64,000 nt of DNA, taken from NCBI GenBank assembly GCA_032622095.1, contig CP136066.1, positions 130,171,917 to 130,235,916 of the forward strand, written 5' to 3'. Shown here one piece after another: positions 11,554 through 23,780 of this stretch (position 1 is its first letter; every line of letters begins with the position of its first letter). The notes under the pieces were generated by a model. That model worked only from the letters and a program-made list of their open reading frames with translations. It ran no database searches and was not told the origin of the DNA. Position numbers and translations under genes: made by a program. Origin of the DNA: Siphonodentalium dalli. Lineage: Eukaryota; Mollusca; Scaphopoda; Gadilida; Siphonodentaliidae.

Positions 11554-13165
11554 CTCAACAGGTCTGGGTGAACCTGAAATGGAGCTACTATAGCCAGAAG
11601 TAGCTATTATTGCCCGATCTAACTACTGGAAAATCGTCGGCAATGGGTAAATTAGCGTTTATGTTACTAAAATGAATTTTCCGGTTATCAAACACATCGT
11701 CATCCACTTTGGCACATTTGAAAACACCTCTATGCAGATAATTAGTGTTTCGTGGAGGTACGCTTTTTATCGGAAAATTAAGATAAAAGTTTGCAAAACT
11801 AATTAAAGATTGTACCATGTGAAGTTACATTTGGAAATCTTCGTTTATTCTTTAAAAAGCAAGATCTGTCGCAGCAAAATGGACTCATAATTCGCCATTT
11901 TGTCCAAGCTAACCCACCTGACTGCATCGACCAATCAAAAGTAGGTTATATACTTTTAATCGGTGTTTTAAAATATATTCTTGTCTGTTAAAAAGTCCAT
12001 TGCAGGGCGATTCAGTCTGCGTTGTTAATTTTGCTTGACATGTAAACAGAGTTGTAATAAAAATATACGGATATAGACAATGACAAAGTTGAGAATTGTT
12101 TAGTCTATGTGTGCTTGGTACCAACGTCATGAATTTCTCCACTGTTACGATGGAAATACTGGCAGGTATTAAATCTGGCTACATGTCGCCCATCAGTCCC
12201 AGTCGGTCAGTCGGTGCGCGGACAAGAAATCGTACGCAACAAATTGAATTGTTATGGCTCAGGCAGCGTTTGATATTGCTTTCTTGTACATTTTATTGGC
12301 AACGGTTCATATTTTCAGTCATGATAGTCAAAATCAGTATTTCCCAATTTCTGAACGAAATGTTACCCCCGATCCGTTTTAAAACCGGCCTGATGAAAAT
12401 AAATGATTGTAGTTACCGATATAAACCACTTTAGAGCAAAAATTAACTCTATTGCTCTATAGTTTGTCAAATAGTTCGACCTTCATCGTCGTAGAAAAAT
12501 TAGCAACGCAGATCGAATCGCCCTGCCATGGACTTTTTAACAGACAAGAATATATTTTAAAACACCGATTAAAAGTATATAACCTACTTTTGATTGGTCG
12601 ATGCAGTCAGGTGGGTTAGCTTGGACAAAATGGCGAATTATGAGTCCATTTTGCTGCGACAGATCTTGCTTGTTTAAAGAATAAACGAAGATTTCCAAAT
12701 GTAACTTCACATGGTACAATCTTTAATTAGTTTTGCAAACTTTTATCTTAATTTTCCGATAAAAAGCGTACCTCCACGAAACACTAATTATCTGCATAGA
12801 GGTGTTTTCAAATGTGCCAAAGTGGATGACGATGTGTTTGACAACCGGAAAATTCGTTTTAGTAACATAAACGCAAATTTACCCATCGCAGACGATTTTC
12901 CAGTAGCTAGATCGGGTCCGTGACTACCCGCCCCCGAGACAACCCGCCCCCTTTCACTCTGAGACAACCCGCCCCCGGACAACCCGCCCCCAAAAATCAA
13001 TTAGCGGTAATCAGTGGCTAATTAGGAGGGCTGAGGGGATTTTTATTTGATATTTAACAACATGGACAACAATAAATACACATGTAATATAATATATCTT
13101 ATGAACACAAAAATGCATCAACGATAATATGTTTATTTATTACGAAGTTTAATGAACGAAATTTA

Positions 13166-13566
13166 AACACCAACACCCTCACTTGGTCATCCCACATATC
13201 AAAGATAGTAAGAAAAGCTGGCAGTACCCTTGGATTCCTCCGTCGAAACCTTAGGAGAGCGGACAAAAAACACAAAAAAATGGCCTATGAATCCACAGTA
13301 AGATCCACCCTTGAATATGCAGCAGAAGTTTGGGATCCATACCAACAAAAAGACATCAACGCCATAGAAAGAATCAACAAAAGAGGGGTGCGATTCATCG
13401 AAAACAACTACCCGCAAGAACAAAAGGGGCCGTAACTGAAATGCTAATGGAACAACTTATGGAGCCGCTACACCAAAGAGGAAACACGATGAGAATGAAG
13501 CTGTTCGGCAGAGTAGTGGATAGGCTGGTGCCGGCTATTCGATCAAAAGACATACTAATACCAAAT
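13166..13566 (+). pseudogene. CR1/jockey-like LINE reverse transcriptase, C-terminal fragment, part 1
   Basis: The frame from 13166 to the stop at 13433-13435 reads a typical post-catalytic region of non-LTR reverse transcriptases: LTWSSHISKIVRKAGSTLGF, then FLRRNLRRADKKHKKMAYES, then LEYAAEVWDPYQQKDI and INAIERINKRGVRFIENNY. After a +1-type frameshift near 13429 homology continues as VTEMLMEQLMEPLHQRG and MKLFGRVVDRLVPAIRSKDI. The catalytic FADD region is absent, so this is a 5'-truncated copy, as is usual for LINEs. The reading is cut by satellite element S2 and resumes at 23085. Confidence 0.9.
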
Positions 13567-13689
13567 GAAAGTGTCAATGACACTGTAGCTCAACTTGGAA
13601 AGGGAATAATTTAATATATTACAGTCAATGGAGCCATTAGGAATGTGGAAAGTTGAATATCTAATACAATTGTTTATAGACATGAAGAG

Positions 13690-16600
13690 AAAAGTCAATT
13701 CCAAGATGGCTGCTGGCGGCCTTGTTCTCGGCCGAATGACCCCAAAATGAGTCGTTCCCATCTACATGTCATCGTTAACATCCATGACAAATTTTATGAC
13801 GATCAGACTAAAGGTACGACCTGTAGCCCATGCTAAAGAATTTAGTCATACAAAGAGTAAAATCCAAGATGGCTGCTGGCGGCCATGTTTTTTGGCCGAA
13901 TGATCCCAAAATGACTCATTCCCATCTACATGTCATTATTAACATTCATGACAAATTTTATGATGATCAGACTAAAGGTATGACATGTAGCCCGTGCTAA
14001 AGAATTTAGTCATACAAAGAGTAAAATCCAAGATGGCTGATGGCGGCCATGTTTTCGGCCGATTGACCCCAAAATGAGTCGTTCCCATCTACATGTCATC
14101 GTTAACATCCATGACAAATTTTATGATGATAAGACTAAAGGTACGACCTGTAGCCCATGCTAAAGAATTTAGTCATACAAAGAGTAAAATCCAAGATGGC
14201 TGCCGGCGGCCATGTTTTTGGGCCGAATGACCCCAAAATTACTCGTTCCCATCTACATGTCAATATTATCATCCATGACAAATTTCATGATCATCAGACG
14301 AACAGTATGACCTGTGGCCCGTGCTAATGGATTAAATTTTTTAATCCAAGATGGCCGCTGGAGGCCATGTTTTTTGTCCGAATGACCCCAAAATGACTCG
14401 TTCCCATCTACATTCCAATTTCAACAACCATGACAAATTTTATGATGATCAGACTAAAGGTACGACCTGTAGCCCATGCTAAAGGATTTAGTCATACAAT
14501 GAGTAAAATCCAAGATGGCTGCTGGCAGCCATGTTTTTGGGCCGAATGACCTCAAAATGACTCGTTCCCATCTACATGTCATTATTAACATTCATGACAA
14601 ATTTCATGATGATCAGACTAAAGGTACAACCTGTAGCCCGTGCTAAAGGATTTAGTCATACAAAGAGTAAAATCGAAGATGGCTGCTGGCGACCAGGTTT
14701 TTTGGCCGAATGACCCCAAAATTACTCGTTCCCATCTACATGTCATTGTTAACATCCATGACACATTTTATGATGATCAGACTAAAGGTACGACCTGCAG
14801 CCCGTGCTAAAGAATTTAGTCATACAAAGAGTAAAATCGAAGATGGCTGCTGGCGGCCATGTTTTTTGGCCGAATGACCCCAAAATTACTCGTTCCCATC
14901 TACATGTCAATATTATCATCCATGACAAATTTCATGATGATCAGAAGAACAGTACGACCTGTGGCCCGTGCTAATGGATTAAATTTTTTAATCCAATATG
15001 GCCGCTGGCGGCCATGTTTTTTGTCCGAATGACCCCAAAATGACTCGTTCCCATCTACATTCCAATTTCAACAACCATGACAAATTTTATGATGATCAGA
15101 CTAAAGGTACGACCTGTAGCCCATGCTAAAGGATTTAGTCATACAAAGAGTAAAATCCAAGATGGCTGCTGGCGGCCATGTTTTTTGGCCGAATGACCCC
15201 AAAATGACTAGTTCCCATCTACATGTCATTGTTAACATCCATGACACATTTTATGATGATCAGACTAAAGGTACGACCTGCAGCCCATGCTAAAGAATTT
15301 AGTCATACAAAGAGTAAAATCCAAGATGGCTGCTGGCGGCCATGTTTTTGGGCCGAATGACCCCAAAATTACTCGTTCCCATCTACATGTCAATATAATC
15401 ATCCATGACAAATTTCATGATCATCAGACAAACAGTACGACCTGTGGCCCGTGCTAATGGATTAAATTTTTAAATCCAAGATGGCCGCTGGCGGCCATGT
15501 TTTTTGTCCGAATGACCCCAAAATAACTCGTTCCCATCTACATTCCAATTTCAACAACCATGACAAATTTTATGATGATCAGACTAAAGGTACGAACTGT
15601 AGCCCATGCTAAAGGATTTAGTCATACAAAGAGTAAAATCCAAGATGGCTGCTGGCGGCCATGTTTTTCGGCCGAATGACCTCAAAATGACTCGTTCCCA
15701 TCTACATGTCATTATTAACATTCATGACACATTTCATGATGATCAGACTAAAGGTACAACCAGTAGCCCGTGCTAAAGGATTTAGTCATACAAAGAGTAA
15801 AATCCAAGATGGCTGCTGGCGTCCAGGTTTTTTGGCCGAATGACCCCAAAATGACTAGTTCCCATCTACATGTCATTGTTAACATCCATGACACATTTTA
15901 TGATGATCAGACTAAAGGTACGACCTGCAGCCCATGCTAAAGAATTTAGTCATACAAAGAGTAAAATCCAAGATGGCTGCTGGCGGCCATGTTTTTGGGC
16001 CGAATGACCCCAAAATTACTCGTTCCCATCTACATGTCAATATAATCATCCATGACAAATTTCATAATCATCAGACAAACAGTACGACCTGTGGCCCGTG
16101 GTAATGGATTAAATTTTTAAATCCAAGATGGCCGCTGGCGGCCATGTTTTTTGGTCCGAATGACCCCAAAATAACTCGTTCCCATCTACATTCCAATTTC
16201 AACAACCATGACAAATTTTATGATGATCAGACTAAAGGTACGACCTGTAGCCCATGCTAAAGGATTTAGTCATACAAAGAGTAAAATCCAAGATGGCTGC
16301 TGGTGGCCATGTTTTTTTGGCCGAACGACCCCAAAATGACTAGTTCCCATCTACATGTCATTGTTAACATCCATGACACATTTTATGATGATCAGACTAA
16401 AGGTACGACCTGCAGCCCATGCTAAAGAATTTAGTCATACAAAGAGTAAAATCCAAGATGGCTGCTGGCGGCCATGTTTTTGGGCCGAATGACCCCAAAA
16501 TTACTCGTTCCCATCTACATGTCAATATAATCATCCATGACAAATTTCATGATCATCAGACAAACAGTACGACCTGTGGCCCGTGCTAATGGATTAAATT

Positions 16601-19600
16601 TTTAAATCCAAGATGGCCGCTGGCGGCCATGTTTTTTGTCCGAATGACCCCAAAATAACTCGTTCCCATCTACATTCCAATTTCAACAACCATGACAAAT
16701 TTTATGATGATCAGACTAAAGGTACGACCTGTAGCCCATGCTAAAGGATTTAGTCATACAAAGAGTAAAATCCAAGATGGCTGCTGGCGGCCATGTTTTT
16801 CGGCCGAATGACCTCAAAATGACTCGTTCCCATCTACATGTCATTATTAACATTCATGACACATTTCATGATGATCAGACTAAAGGTACAACCAGTAGCC
16901 CGTGCTAAAGGATTTAGTCATACAAAGAGTAAAATCCAAGATGGCTGCTGGCGTCCAGTTTTTTGGCCGAATGACCCCAAAATGACTAGTTCCCATCTAC
17001 ATGTCATTGTTAACATCCATGACACATTTTATGATGATCAGACTAAAGGTACGACCTGCAGCCCATGCTAAAGAATTTAGTCATACAAAGAGTAAAATCC
17101 AAGATGGCTGCTGGCGGCCATGTTTTTGGGCCGAATGACCCCAAAATTACTCGTTCCCATCTACATGTCAATATAATCATCCATGACAAATTTCATGATC
17201 ATCAGACAAACAGTACGACCTGTGGCCCGTGCTAATGGATTAAATTTTTAAATCCAAGATGGCCGCTGGCGGCCATGTTTTTGGTCCGAATGACCCCAAA
17301 ATAACTCGTTCCCATCTACATTCCAATTTCAACAACCATGACAAATTTTATGATGATCAGACTAAAGGTACGACCTGTAGCCCATGCTAAAGGATTTAGT
17401 CATACAAAGAGTAAAATCCAAGATGGCTGCTGGCGGCCATGTTTTTCGGCCGAATGACCTCAAAATGACTCGTTCCCATCTACATGTCATTATTAACATT
17501 CATGACACATTTCATGATGATCAGACTAAAGGTACAACCAGTAGCCCGTGCTAAAGGATTTAGTCATACAAAGAGTAAAATCCAAGATGGCTGCTGGCGG
17601 CCATGTTTTTGGGCCGAATGACCCCAAAATTACTCGTTCCCATCTACATGTCAATATAATCATCCATGACAAATTTCATGATCATCAGACAAACAGTACG
17701 ACCTGTGGCCCGTGCTAATGGATTAAATTTTTTAATCCAATATGGCCGCTGGCGGCCATGTTTTTTGTCCGAATGACCCCAAAATGACTCGTTCCCATCT
17801 ACATTCCAATTTCAACAACCATGACAAATTTTATGATGATCAGACTAAAGGTACGACCTGTAGCCCATGCTAAAGGATTTAGTCATACAAAGAGTAAAAT
17901 CCAAGATGGCTGCTGGCGGCCATGTTTTTTGGCCGAATGACCCCAAAATGACTAGTTCCCATCTACATGTCATTGTTAACATCCATGACACATTTTATGA
18001 TGATCAGACTAAAGGTACGACCTGCAGCCCATGCTAAAGAATTTAGTCATACAAAGAGTAAAATCCAAGATGGCTGCTGGCGGCCATGTTTTTGGGCCGA
18101 ATGACCCCAAAATTACTCGTTCCCATCTACATGTCAATATAATCATCCATGACACATTTTATGATGATCAGACTAAAGGTACGACCTGCAGCCCGTGCTA
18201 AAGAATTTAGTCATACAAAGAGTAAAATCCAAGATGGCTGCTGGCGGCCATGTTTTTTGGCCGAATGACCCCAAAATTACTCGTTCCCATCTACATGTCA
18301 ATATTATCATCCAAGACAAATTTCATTATGATCAGAAGAACAGTACGACCTGTGGCCCGTGCTAATGGATTAAATTTTTAAACCCAATATGGCCGCTGGC
18401 GGCCATGTTTTTTGTCCGAATGACCCCAAAATGACTCGTTCCCATCTACATTCCAATTTCAACAACCATGACAAATTTTATGATGGTCAGACTAAAGGTA
18501 CGACCTGTAGCCCGTGCTAAAGGATTTAGTCATACAAAGAGTAAAATCCAAGATGGCTGCTGGCGGCCATGTTTTTTGGCCGAATGACCCCAAAATGACT
18601 CGTTCCCATCTACATGTCATTATTAACATTCTTGACAAATTTTATGATGATCAGACTAAAAGTAGGACCTGTAGCCCGTGCTAAAGGATTTAGTCATACA
18701 AAGAGTAAAATCCAAGATGGCTGCTGGCGACCATGTTTTTTAGCCGAATGACCCCAAAATTACTCGTTCCCATCTACATGTCATTGTTAATATCCATGAC
18801 AAATTTTATGATGATCAGACTAAAGGTACGACCTGTAGCCCATGCTAAAGGATTTAGTCATACAAAGAGTAAAATCCAAGATGGCTGCTGGTGGCCATGT
18901 TTTTTGGCCGAACGACCCCAAAATGACTAGTTCCCATCTACATGTCATTGTTAACATCCATGACACATTTTATGATGATCAGACTAAAGGTACGACCTGC
19001 AGCCCATGCTAAAGAATTTAGTCATACAAAGAGTAAAATCCAAGATGGCTGCTGGCGGCCATGTTTTTGGGCCGAATGACCCCAAAATTACTCGTTCCCA
19101 TCTACATGTCAATATAATCATCCATGACAAATTTCATGATCATCAGACAAACAGTACGACCTGTGGCCCGTGCTAATGGATTAAATTTTTAAATCCAAGA
19201 TGGCCGCTGGCGGCCATGTTTTTTGTCCGAATGACCCCAAAATAACTCGTTCCCATCTACATTCCAATTTCAACAACCATGACAAATTTTATGATGATCA
19301 GACTAAAGGTACGACCTGTAGCCCATGCTAAAGGATTTAGTCATACAAAGAGTAAAATCCAAGATGGCTGCTGGCGGCCATGTTTTTCGGCCGAATGACC
19401 TCAAAATGACTCGTTCCCATCTACATGTCATTATTAACATTCATGACACATTTCATGATGATCAGACTAAAGGTACAACCAGTAGCCCGTGCTAAAGGAT
19501 TTAGTCATACAAAGAGTAAAATCCAAGATGGCTGCTGGCGTCCAGGTTTTTTGGCCGAATGACCCCAAAATGACTAGTTCCCATCTACATGTCATTGTTA

Positions 19601-22240
19601 ACATCCATGACACATTTTATGATGATCAGACTAAAGGTACGACCTGCAGCCCATGCTAAAGAATTTAGTCATACAAAGAGTAAAATCCAAGATGGCTGCT
19701 GGCGGCCATGTTTTTGGGCCGAATGACCCCAAAATTACTCGTTCCCATCTACATGTCAATATAATCATCCATGACAAATTTCATGATCATCAGACAAACA
19801 GTACGACCTGTGGCCCGTGCTAATGGATTAAATTTTTAAATCCAAGATGGCCGCTGGCGGCCATGTTTTTGGTCCGAATGACCCCAAAATAACTCGTTCC
19901 CATCTACATTCCAATTTCAACAACCATGACAAATTTTATGATGATCAGACTAAAGGTACGACCTGTAGCCCATGCTAAAGGATTTAGTCATACAAAGAGT
20001 AAAATCCAAGATGGCTGCTGGCGGCCATGTTTTTCGGCCGAATGACCTCAAAATGACTCGTTCCCATCTACATGTCATTATTAACATTCATGACACATTT
20101 CATGATGATCAGACTAAAGGTACAACCAGTAGCCCGTGCTAAAGGATTTAGTCATACAAAGAGTAAAATCCAAGATGGCTGCTGGCGGCCATGTTTTTGG
20201 GCCGAATGACCCCAAAATTACTCGTTCCCATCTACATGTCAATATAATCATCCATGACAAATTTCATGATCATCAGACAAACAGTACGACCTGTGGCCCG
20301 TGCTAATGGATTAAATTTTTTAATCCAATATGGCCGCTGGCGGCCATGTTTTTTGTCCGAATGACCCCAAAATGACTCGTTCCCATCTACATTCCAATTT
20401 CAACAACCATGACAAATTTTATGATGATCAGACTAAAGGTACGACCTGTAGCCCATGCTAAAGGATTTAGTCATACAAAGAGTAAAATCCAAGATGGCTG
20501 CTGGCGGCCATGTTTTTTGGCCGAATGACCCCAAAATGACTAGTTCCCATCTACATGTCATTGTTAACATCCATGACACATTTTATGATGATCAGACTAA
20601 AGGTACGACCTGCAGCCCATGCTAAAGAATTTAGTCATACAAAGAGTAAAATCCAAGATGGCTGCTGGCGGCCATGTTTTTGGGCCGAATGACCCCAAAA
20701 TTACTCGTTCCCATCTACATGTCAATATAATCATCCATGACACATTTTATGATGATCAGACTAAAGGTACGACCTGCAGCCCGTGCTAAAGAATTTAGTC
20801 ATACAAAGAGTAAAATCCAAGATGGCTGCTGGCGGCCATGTTTTTTGGCCGAATGACCCCAAAATTACTCGTTCCCATCTACATGTCAATATTATCATCC
20901 AAGACAAATTTCATTATGATCAGAAGAACAGTACGACCTGTGGCCCGTGCTAATGGATTAAATTTTTAAACCCAATATGGCCGCTGGCGGCCATGTTTTT
21001 TGTCCGAATGACCCCAAAATGACTCGTTCCCATCTACATTCCAATTTCAACAACCATGACAAATTTTATGATGGTCAGACTAAAGGTACGACCTGTAGCC
21101 CGTGCTAAAGGATTTAGTCATACAAAGAGTAAAATCCAAGATGGCTGCTGGCGGCCATGTTTTTTGGCCGAATGACCCCAAAATGACTCGTTCCCATCTA
21201 CATGTCATTATTAACATTCTTGACAAATTTTATGATGATCAGACTAAAAGTAGGACCTGTAGCCCGTGCTAAAGGATTTAGTCATACAAAGAGTAAAATC
21301 CAAGATGGCTGCTGGCGACCATGTTTTTTAGCCGAATGACCCCAAAATTACTCGTTCCCATCTACATGTCATTGTTAATATCCATGACAAATTTTATGAT
21401 GATCAGACTAAAGGTACGACCTGCAGCCCGTGCTAAAGAATTTAGTCATACAAAGAGTAAAATCGAAGATGGCTGCTGGCGGCCATGTTTATTGGCCGAA
21501 TAACCCCAAAATTACTCGTTCCCATCTACATGTCAATATTATCATCCATGACAAATTTCATGGTGATCAGACGAACAGTACGACCTGTGGCCCGTGCTAA
21601 TGGATTAAATTTTGAAATCCAAGATGGCTGCTGGCGGCCATGTTTTTTGTCCGAATGACCCCAAAATGACTCGTTCCCATCTACATTCCAATTTCAACAG
21701 CCATGACAAATTTTATGATGATCAGACTAAAGGTACGACCTGTAGCCCGTGCTAAAGGATTTAGTCATACAAAGAGTAAAATACAAGATGGCTGCTGGCG
21801 GCCATGTTTTTTGGCCGAATGACCCCAAAATGACTCGTTCCCATCTACATGTCATTATTAACATTCTTGACAAAATTTATGATGATCAGACTAAAAGTAC
21901 GACCTGTAGCCCGTGCTGAAGAATTTAGTCATACAAAGAGTAAAATCCAAGATGGCTGCTGGCGGCCATGTTTTTTGGCCGAATGACCCCAAAATTACTC
22001 GTTCCCATCTACATGTCAATATTAACATCCATGACAAATTTCATGAAGATCAGACAAACAGTACGGCCTGTAGCCCGTGCTAATGGATTGAATTTTGAAA
22101 TCCAATATGGCCACTGGCGGCCATGTTTTTTTTCCAAATGACCCCAAAATTAATTATTCTCGTCTAAATGTTGATGTCAACAGCTATGACAAATTTCATA
22201 ATGATCCGACGAAAGGTACGACCTGTAGCCTGCATTGTTG
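13690..22240 (+). repeat. ~160-bp satellite array in S2 with higher-order structure
   Basis: The monomers are the same as in S1, including the AAGATGGCTGCTGGCGGCCA dyad. In the middle the order of variants is itself repeated: for example the variant marked by TGTCAATATAATCATCCATG recurs near 15391, 16041, 16521, 17168, 17650, 18137, 19109 and 19760, giving blocks of roughly 480-650 bp. The marker CTGGCGTCCAG (a GGCC-to-GTCC change) recurs near 15819, 16948 and 19535. Such blocks are expected from unequal crossover or slippage. No credible coding frame exists. Confidence 0.92.
16205..21425 (+). repeat. Internal ~2.59-kb tandem duplication within the S2 array
   Basis: Two consecutive blocks of about 2,588 bp (roughly 16205-18792 and 18793-21380, with similarity to about 21420) match almost base for base, including rare variants such as the CTGGTGGCCATG monomer (16303 and 18887) and TTTTTTAGCCGAATGACC (18733 and 21321). 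The offset changes by only a base or two where T runs differ. The duplication is younger than the monomer diversification around it. Confidence 0.85.
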
Positions 22241-22248
22241 ACGCCTTA

Positions 22249-23008
22249 CTCTAGTGATCCGAATAACCATACCCGTACGATTGTTAATTTTGGAGAAAAA
22301 ATCCACCCCCTACGATTCTTATTCAAGCCCCTACGATTATTTAATTTTGATCACCCATACTCCATGAATGATCGCATTATTCGTAGTTTTTAATCAAATG
22401 GCATGCATGAAACGGAATACGTTCAAAGAATTCGCGCAACCGTCTGGCATCGTAATATAATCAATGATTTGATCCATGGGAAGTAACTCCATCCTCGCAC
22501 GTGTCGCTATTTTGCAATTCGTGCGACCCTATTGCAATAGACAGACCCCCCTCTGCGGGTATTGTTTATCGTTCAGTGAAGCGAACAAAGGTGACAACGC
22601 GTTATGTCTGTGTTTTTTTTTACAATTGACGCGTTATTAACTAAGAAGTTAATCAACGTCTGGGGCTCACGTTTGAAAGTTTCTTTAAGTAGAACACAAT
22701 TGAGTAGTTGGTGGACCGATTCCGACCAAAGAAATTTTTTTTCGTATAAAAGTGTTGACGCAGTGTTCTCCGTTCCAATCAATGACATTGAAAAGGTTCT
22801 GCAAGAACCAGACGTTGTCCGTGCTGGGTCGAGGAGTGTTTATTATAAGTTTTTGTTTGATAATTAAATCAGTGTTCTTCAATGATCTCCTTTTTCATTG
22901 ACATTTCCACCCCCTACTATTATTCCGACCCCTACTATTATTAAAATTTGGCAAATTTTCCACCCCCTACTATTATTCCGACCCCTACTATTATTCGGAT
23001 CACTAGAG
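22249..23008. mobile_element. TA-flanked TIR element nested in S2
   Basis: The ends are CTCTAGTGATCCGAATAA and its exact complement, flanked by TA on both sides (22247-22248 and 23009-23010), consistent with a Tc1/mariner-type TA duplication. Sub-terminal repeats follow: CCCCTACGATT on the left (two or three copies) and CCCCTACTATTATTCCGA-like units on the right (four copies). The 22604-22867 open frame lies in the middle. The element separates the monomer array of S2 from its right arm, which is contiguous in S1. Confidence 0.88.
22604..22867 (+). CDS. Short open frame in TA-flanked element, unrecognised
   Basis: An 87-codon ATG frame starting MSVFFFTIDALLTKKLINVW and ending YYKFLFDN, lying centrally in the 760-bp transposon. 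It contains WWTDSDQRNFF and VFSVPINDIEKVLQEPDVV, with a mixed hydrophilic composition that looks more protein-like than other frames in the window. I do not recognise a family and see no DDE motif, so it is not a transposase core. It could be a remnant of an element gene, a captured host exon, or chance. The ACAACGCGTTATG context gives no strong start signal. Confidence 0.3.
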   Translation: MSVFFFTIDALLTKKLINVWGSRLKVSLSRTQLSSWWTDSDQRNFFSYKSVDAVFSVPINDIEKVLQEPDVVRAGSRSVYYKFLFDN

Positions 23009-23084
23009 TACGTACACACGTACACACGGACGACAAAGCCATGGCAATAGCTCAAACTTTACAAAGTAAAGTTGAGCTAAAAAG

Positions 23085-23360
23085 AAAGGAAGGAAAATAA
23101 AGGCGAAAAAGTACCCAGGCTATATAACATCAAACCCTGTCGAAAAGGAGGAGTGTATTAACTCTAACTCCATCGAAAGGATACGAGCCAACACGGCACA
23201 ATTTAGACACTCGTTCTTTGTTCGAGCTATCGAGGAGTGGAACAGCCTGGAGGATAGCACATGCGAGGAAACAACGGATAAAACAGCATAGTCCTCCCAC
23301 CGCGCAAATACAGTCGAGAGGCTCCAGCGCTGAAACACATACAGATACAGATACAGATAC
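23085..23360 (+). pseudogene. CR1/jockey-like LINE C-terminal fragment, part 2, with 3' tail
   Basis: The frame containing KKYPGYITSNPVEKEECINS and RHSFFVRAIEEWNSL, ending with a stop at 23289-23291, is the extreme C-terminus of a CR1/jockey-type reverse transcriptase (the RHSFF-R-I-WNSL block is diagnostic). It continues the homology broken at 13566. The 3' region ends in a short tandem tail of ACAGAT units (about 23338-23360), as seen in LINEs of the CR1 group. The coding strand is plus. The frames at 23120-23423 on the minus strand are shadows. Confidence 0.88.
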
Positions 23361-23780
23361 TTCTTTCACAGCTTTCCACTGTGATAATGAACCATTTGCA
23401 TCAATTGTTTGTTTTGAAAGCACCCCTTTTAATTAGTCTTCACTTACCCTATGTGCCGTTCAGTTGTCAAAACATCGTGTCATTCTTATCCCAGTCAAGG
23501 CATTGACATAATTAATGAATAAACACATGTTTTGTTGATCAAAATCTGTAATAATATATCATAAAAGAATATAATCACTCTTAAAAATTTCGGGACAACC
23601 CGCCCTCATTTATCGGGACAACCCGCCCCCAAAATAGCATAGGGGCGGGTTGTCTCGGGGGCGGGTTGTCTCGGGGGCGGGTAGTCCCGTTCCCGCTAGA
23701 TCGGGCAATAATAGCTACTTCTGGCTATAGTAGGGCCTACTATTAGTAGCTCCATTTCAGGTTCACCCAGACCTGCTCAA

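Larger units (their letters stand above)
13567..23080 (+). mobile_element. Helentron/pearl-like satellite element S2
   Basis: Same ends as S1: GAAAGTGTCAATGACACTG plus TAGCTCAACTT on the left, AAGTTGAGCTAA on the right, with AAAT before (13563-13566) and AAAG after. The insertion site is inside a LINE coding fragment whose protein homology resumes on the other side, an independent proof of both boundaries. The element holds over 50 monomers and a nested TA-flanked transposon at 22249-23008, which sits between the last monomer and the ACACGTACACACGGACG microsatellite region. At 9.5 kb it is far longer than S1 and S3, mainly because of array growth. Confidence 0.85.
12914..23694. mobile_element. 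GC-rich TIR element with 8-bp TSD, nested
   Basis: The ends are GGGTCCGTGACTACCC and GGGTAGTCCCGTTCCC, inverted with three mismatches. They are flanked by a perfect 8-bp TSD GCTAGATC (12906-12913 and 23695-23702). The other arm of the host foldback element has the empty site GTTAGATC (11614-11621, inverted), which confirms the insertion. Next to each end the motif GAGACAACCCGCCCCC is iterated: three or so times on the left (12925-12990) and four or so on the right (23590-23680, inverted). The core is a LINE fragment plus unassigned sequence (13000-13165 and 23361-23585). The 8-bp TSD suggests hAT-like integration, but no transposase is present. Confidence 0.88.
11559..23775. mobile_element. 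Foldback element with ~470-bp TIRs, host of a deep nest
   Basis: The left arm 11559-12035 begins CAGGTCTGGGTGAACCTGAA. The right arm is inverted and split: 12498-12913 plus 23703-23775, ending GGTTCACCCAGACCTG. Direct repeats CTCAA abut both ends (11554-11558 and 23776-23780), a possible 5-bp TSD. Between the arms, 12036-12497 is a spacer with no recognised protein; its 112-codon frame at 12096 looks random. Apparent paired open frames at 11588 (minus) and 12711 (plus) encode the same peptide because they lie in the two arms. Without the 10.8-kb insert the element is only about 1.4 kb. Confidence 0.85.

Noticed and set aside
12096-12434. 112-codon frame in the foldback spacer
   Set aside because: Unusual composition with no domain and located between TIR arms; no evidence of coding.
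11588-12923. Identical 76- and 70-codon peptides on opposite strands
   Set aside because: They come from the two inverted arms of the foldback element, not from a duplicated gene.
6660-22240. CRISPR-like interpretation of the regular array
   Set aside because: The whole 160-bp unit is repeated, with no constant short repeat and unique spacers, and the context is eukaryotic transposons.
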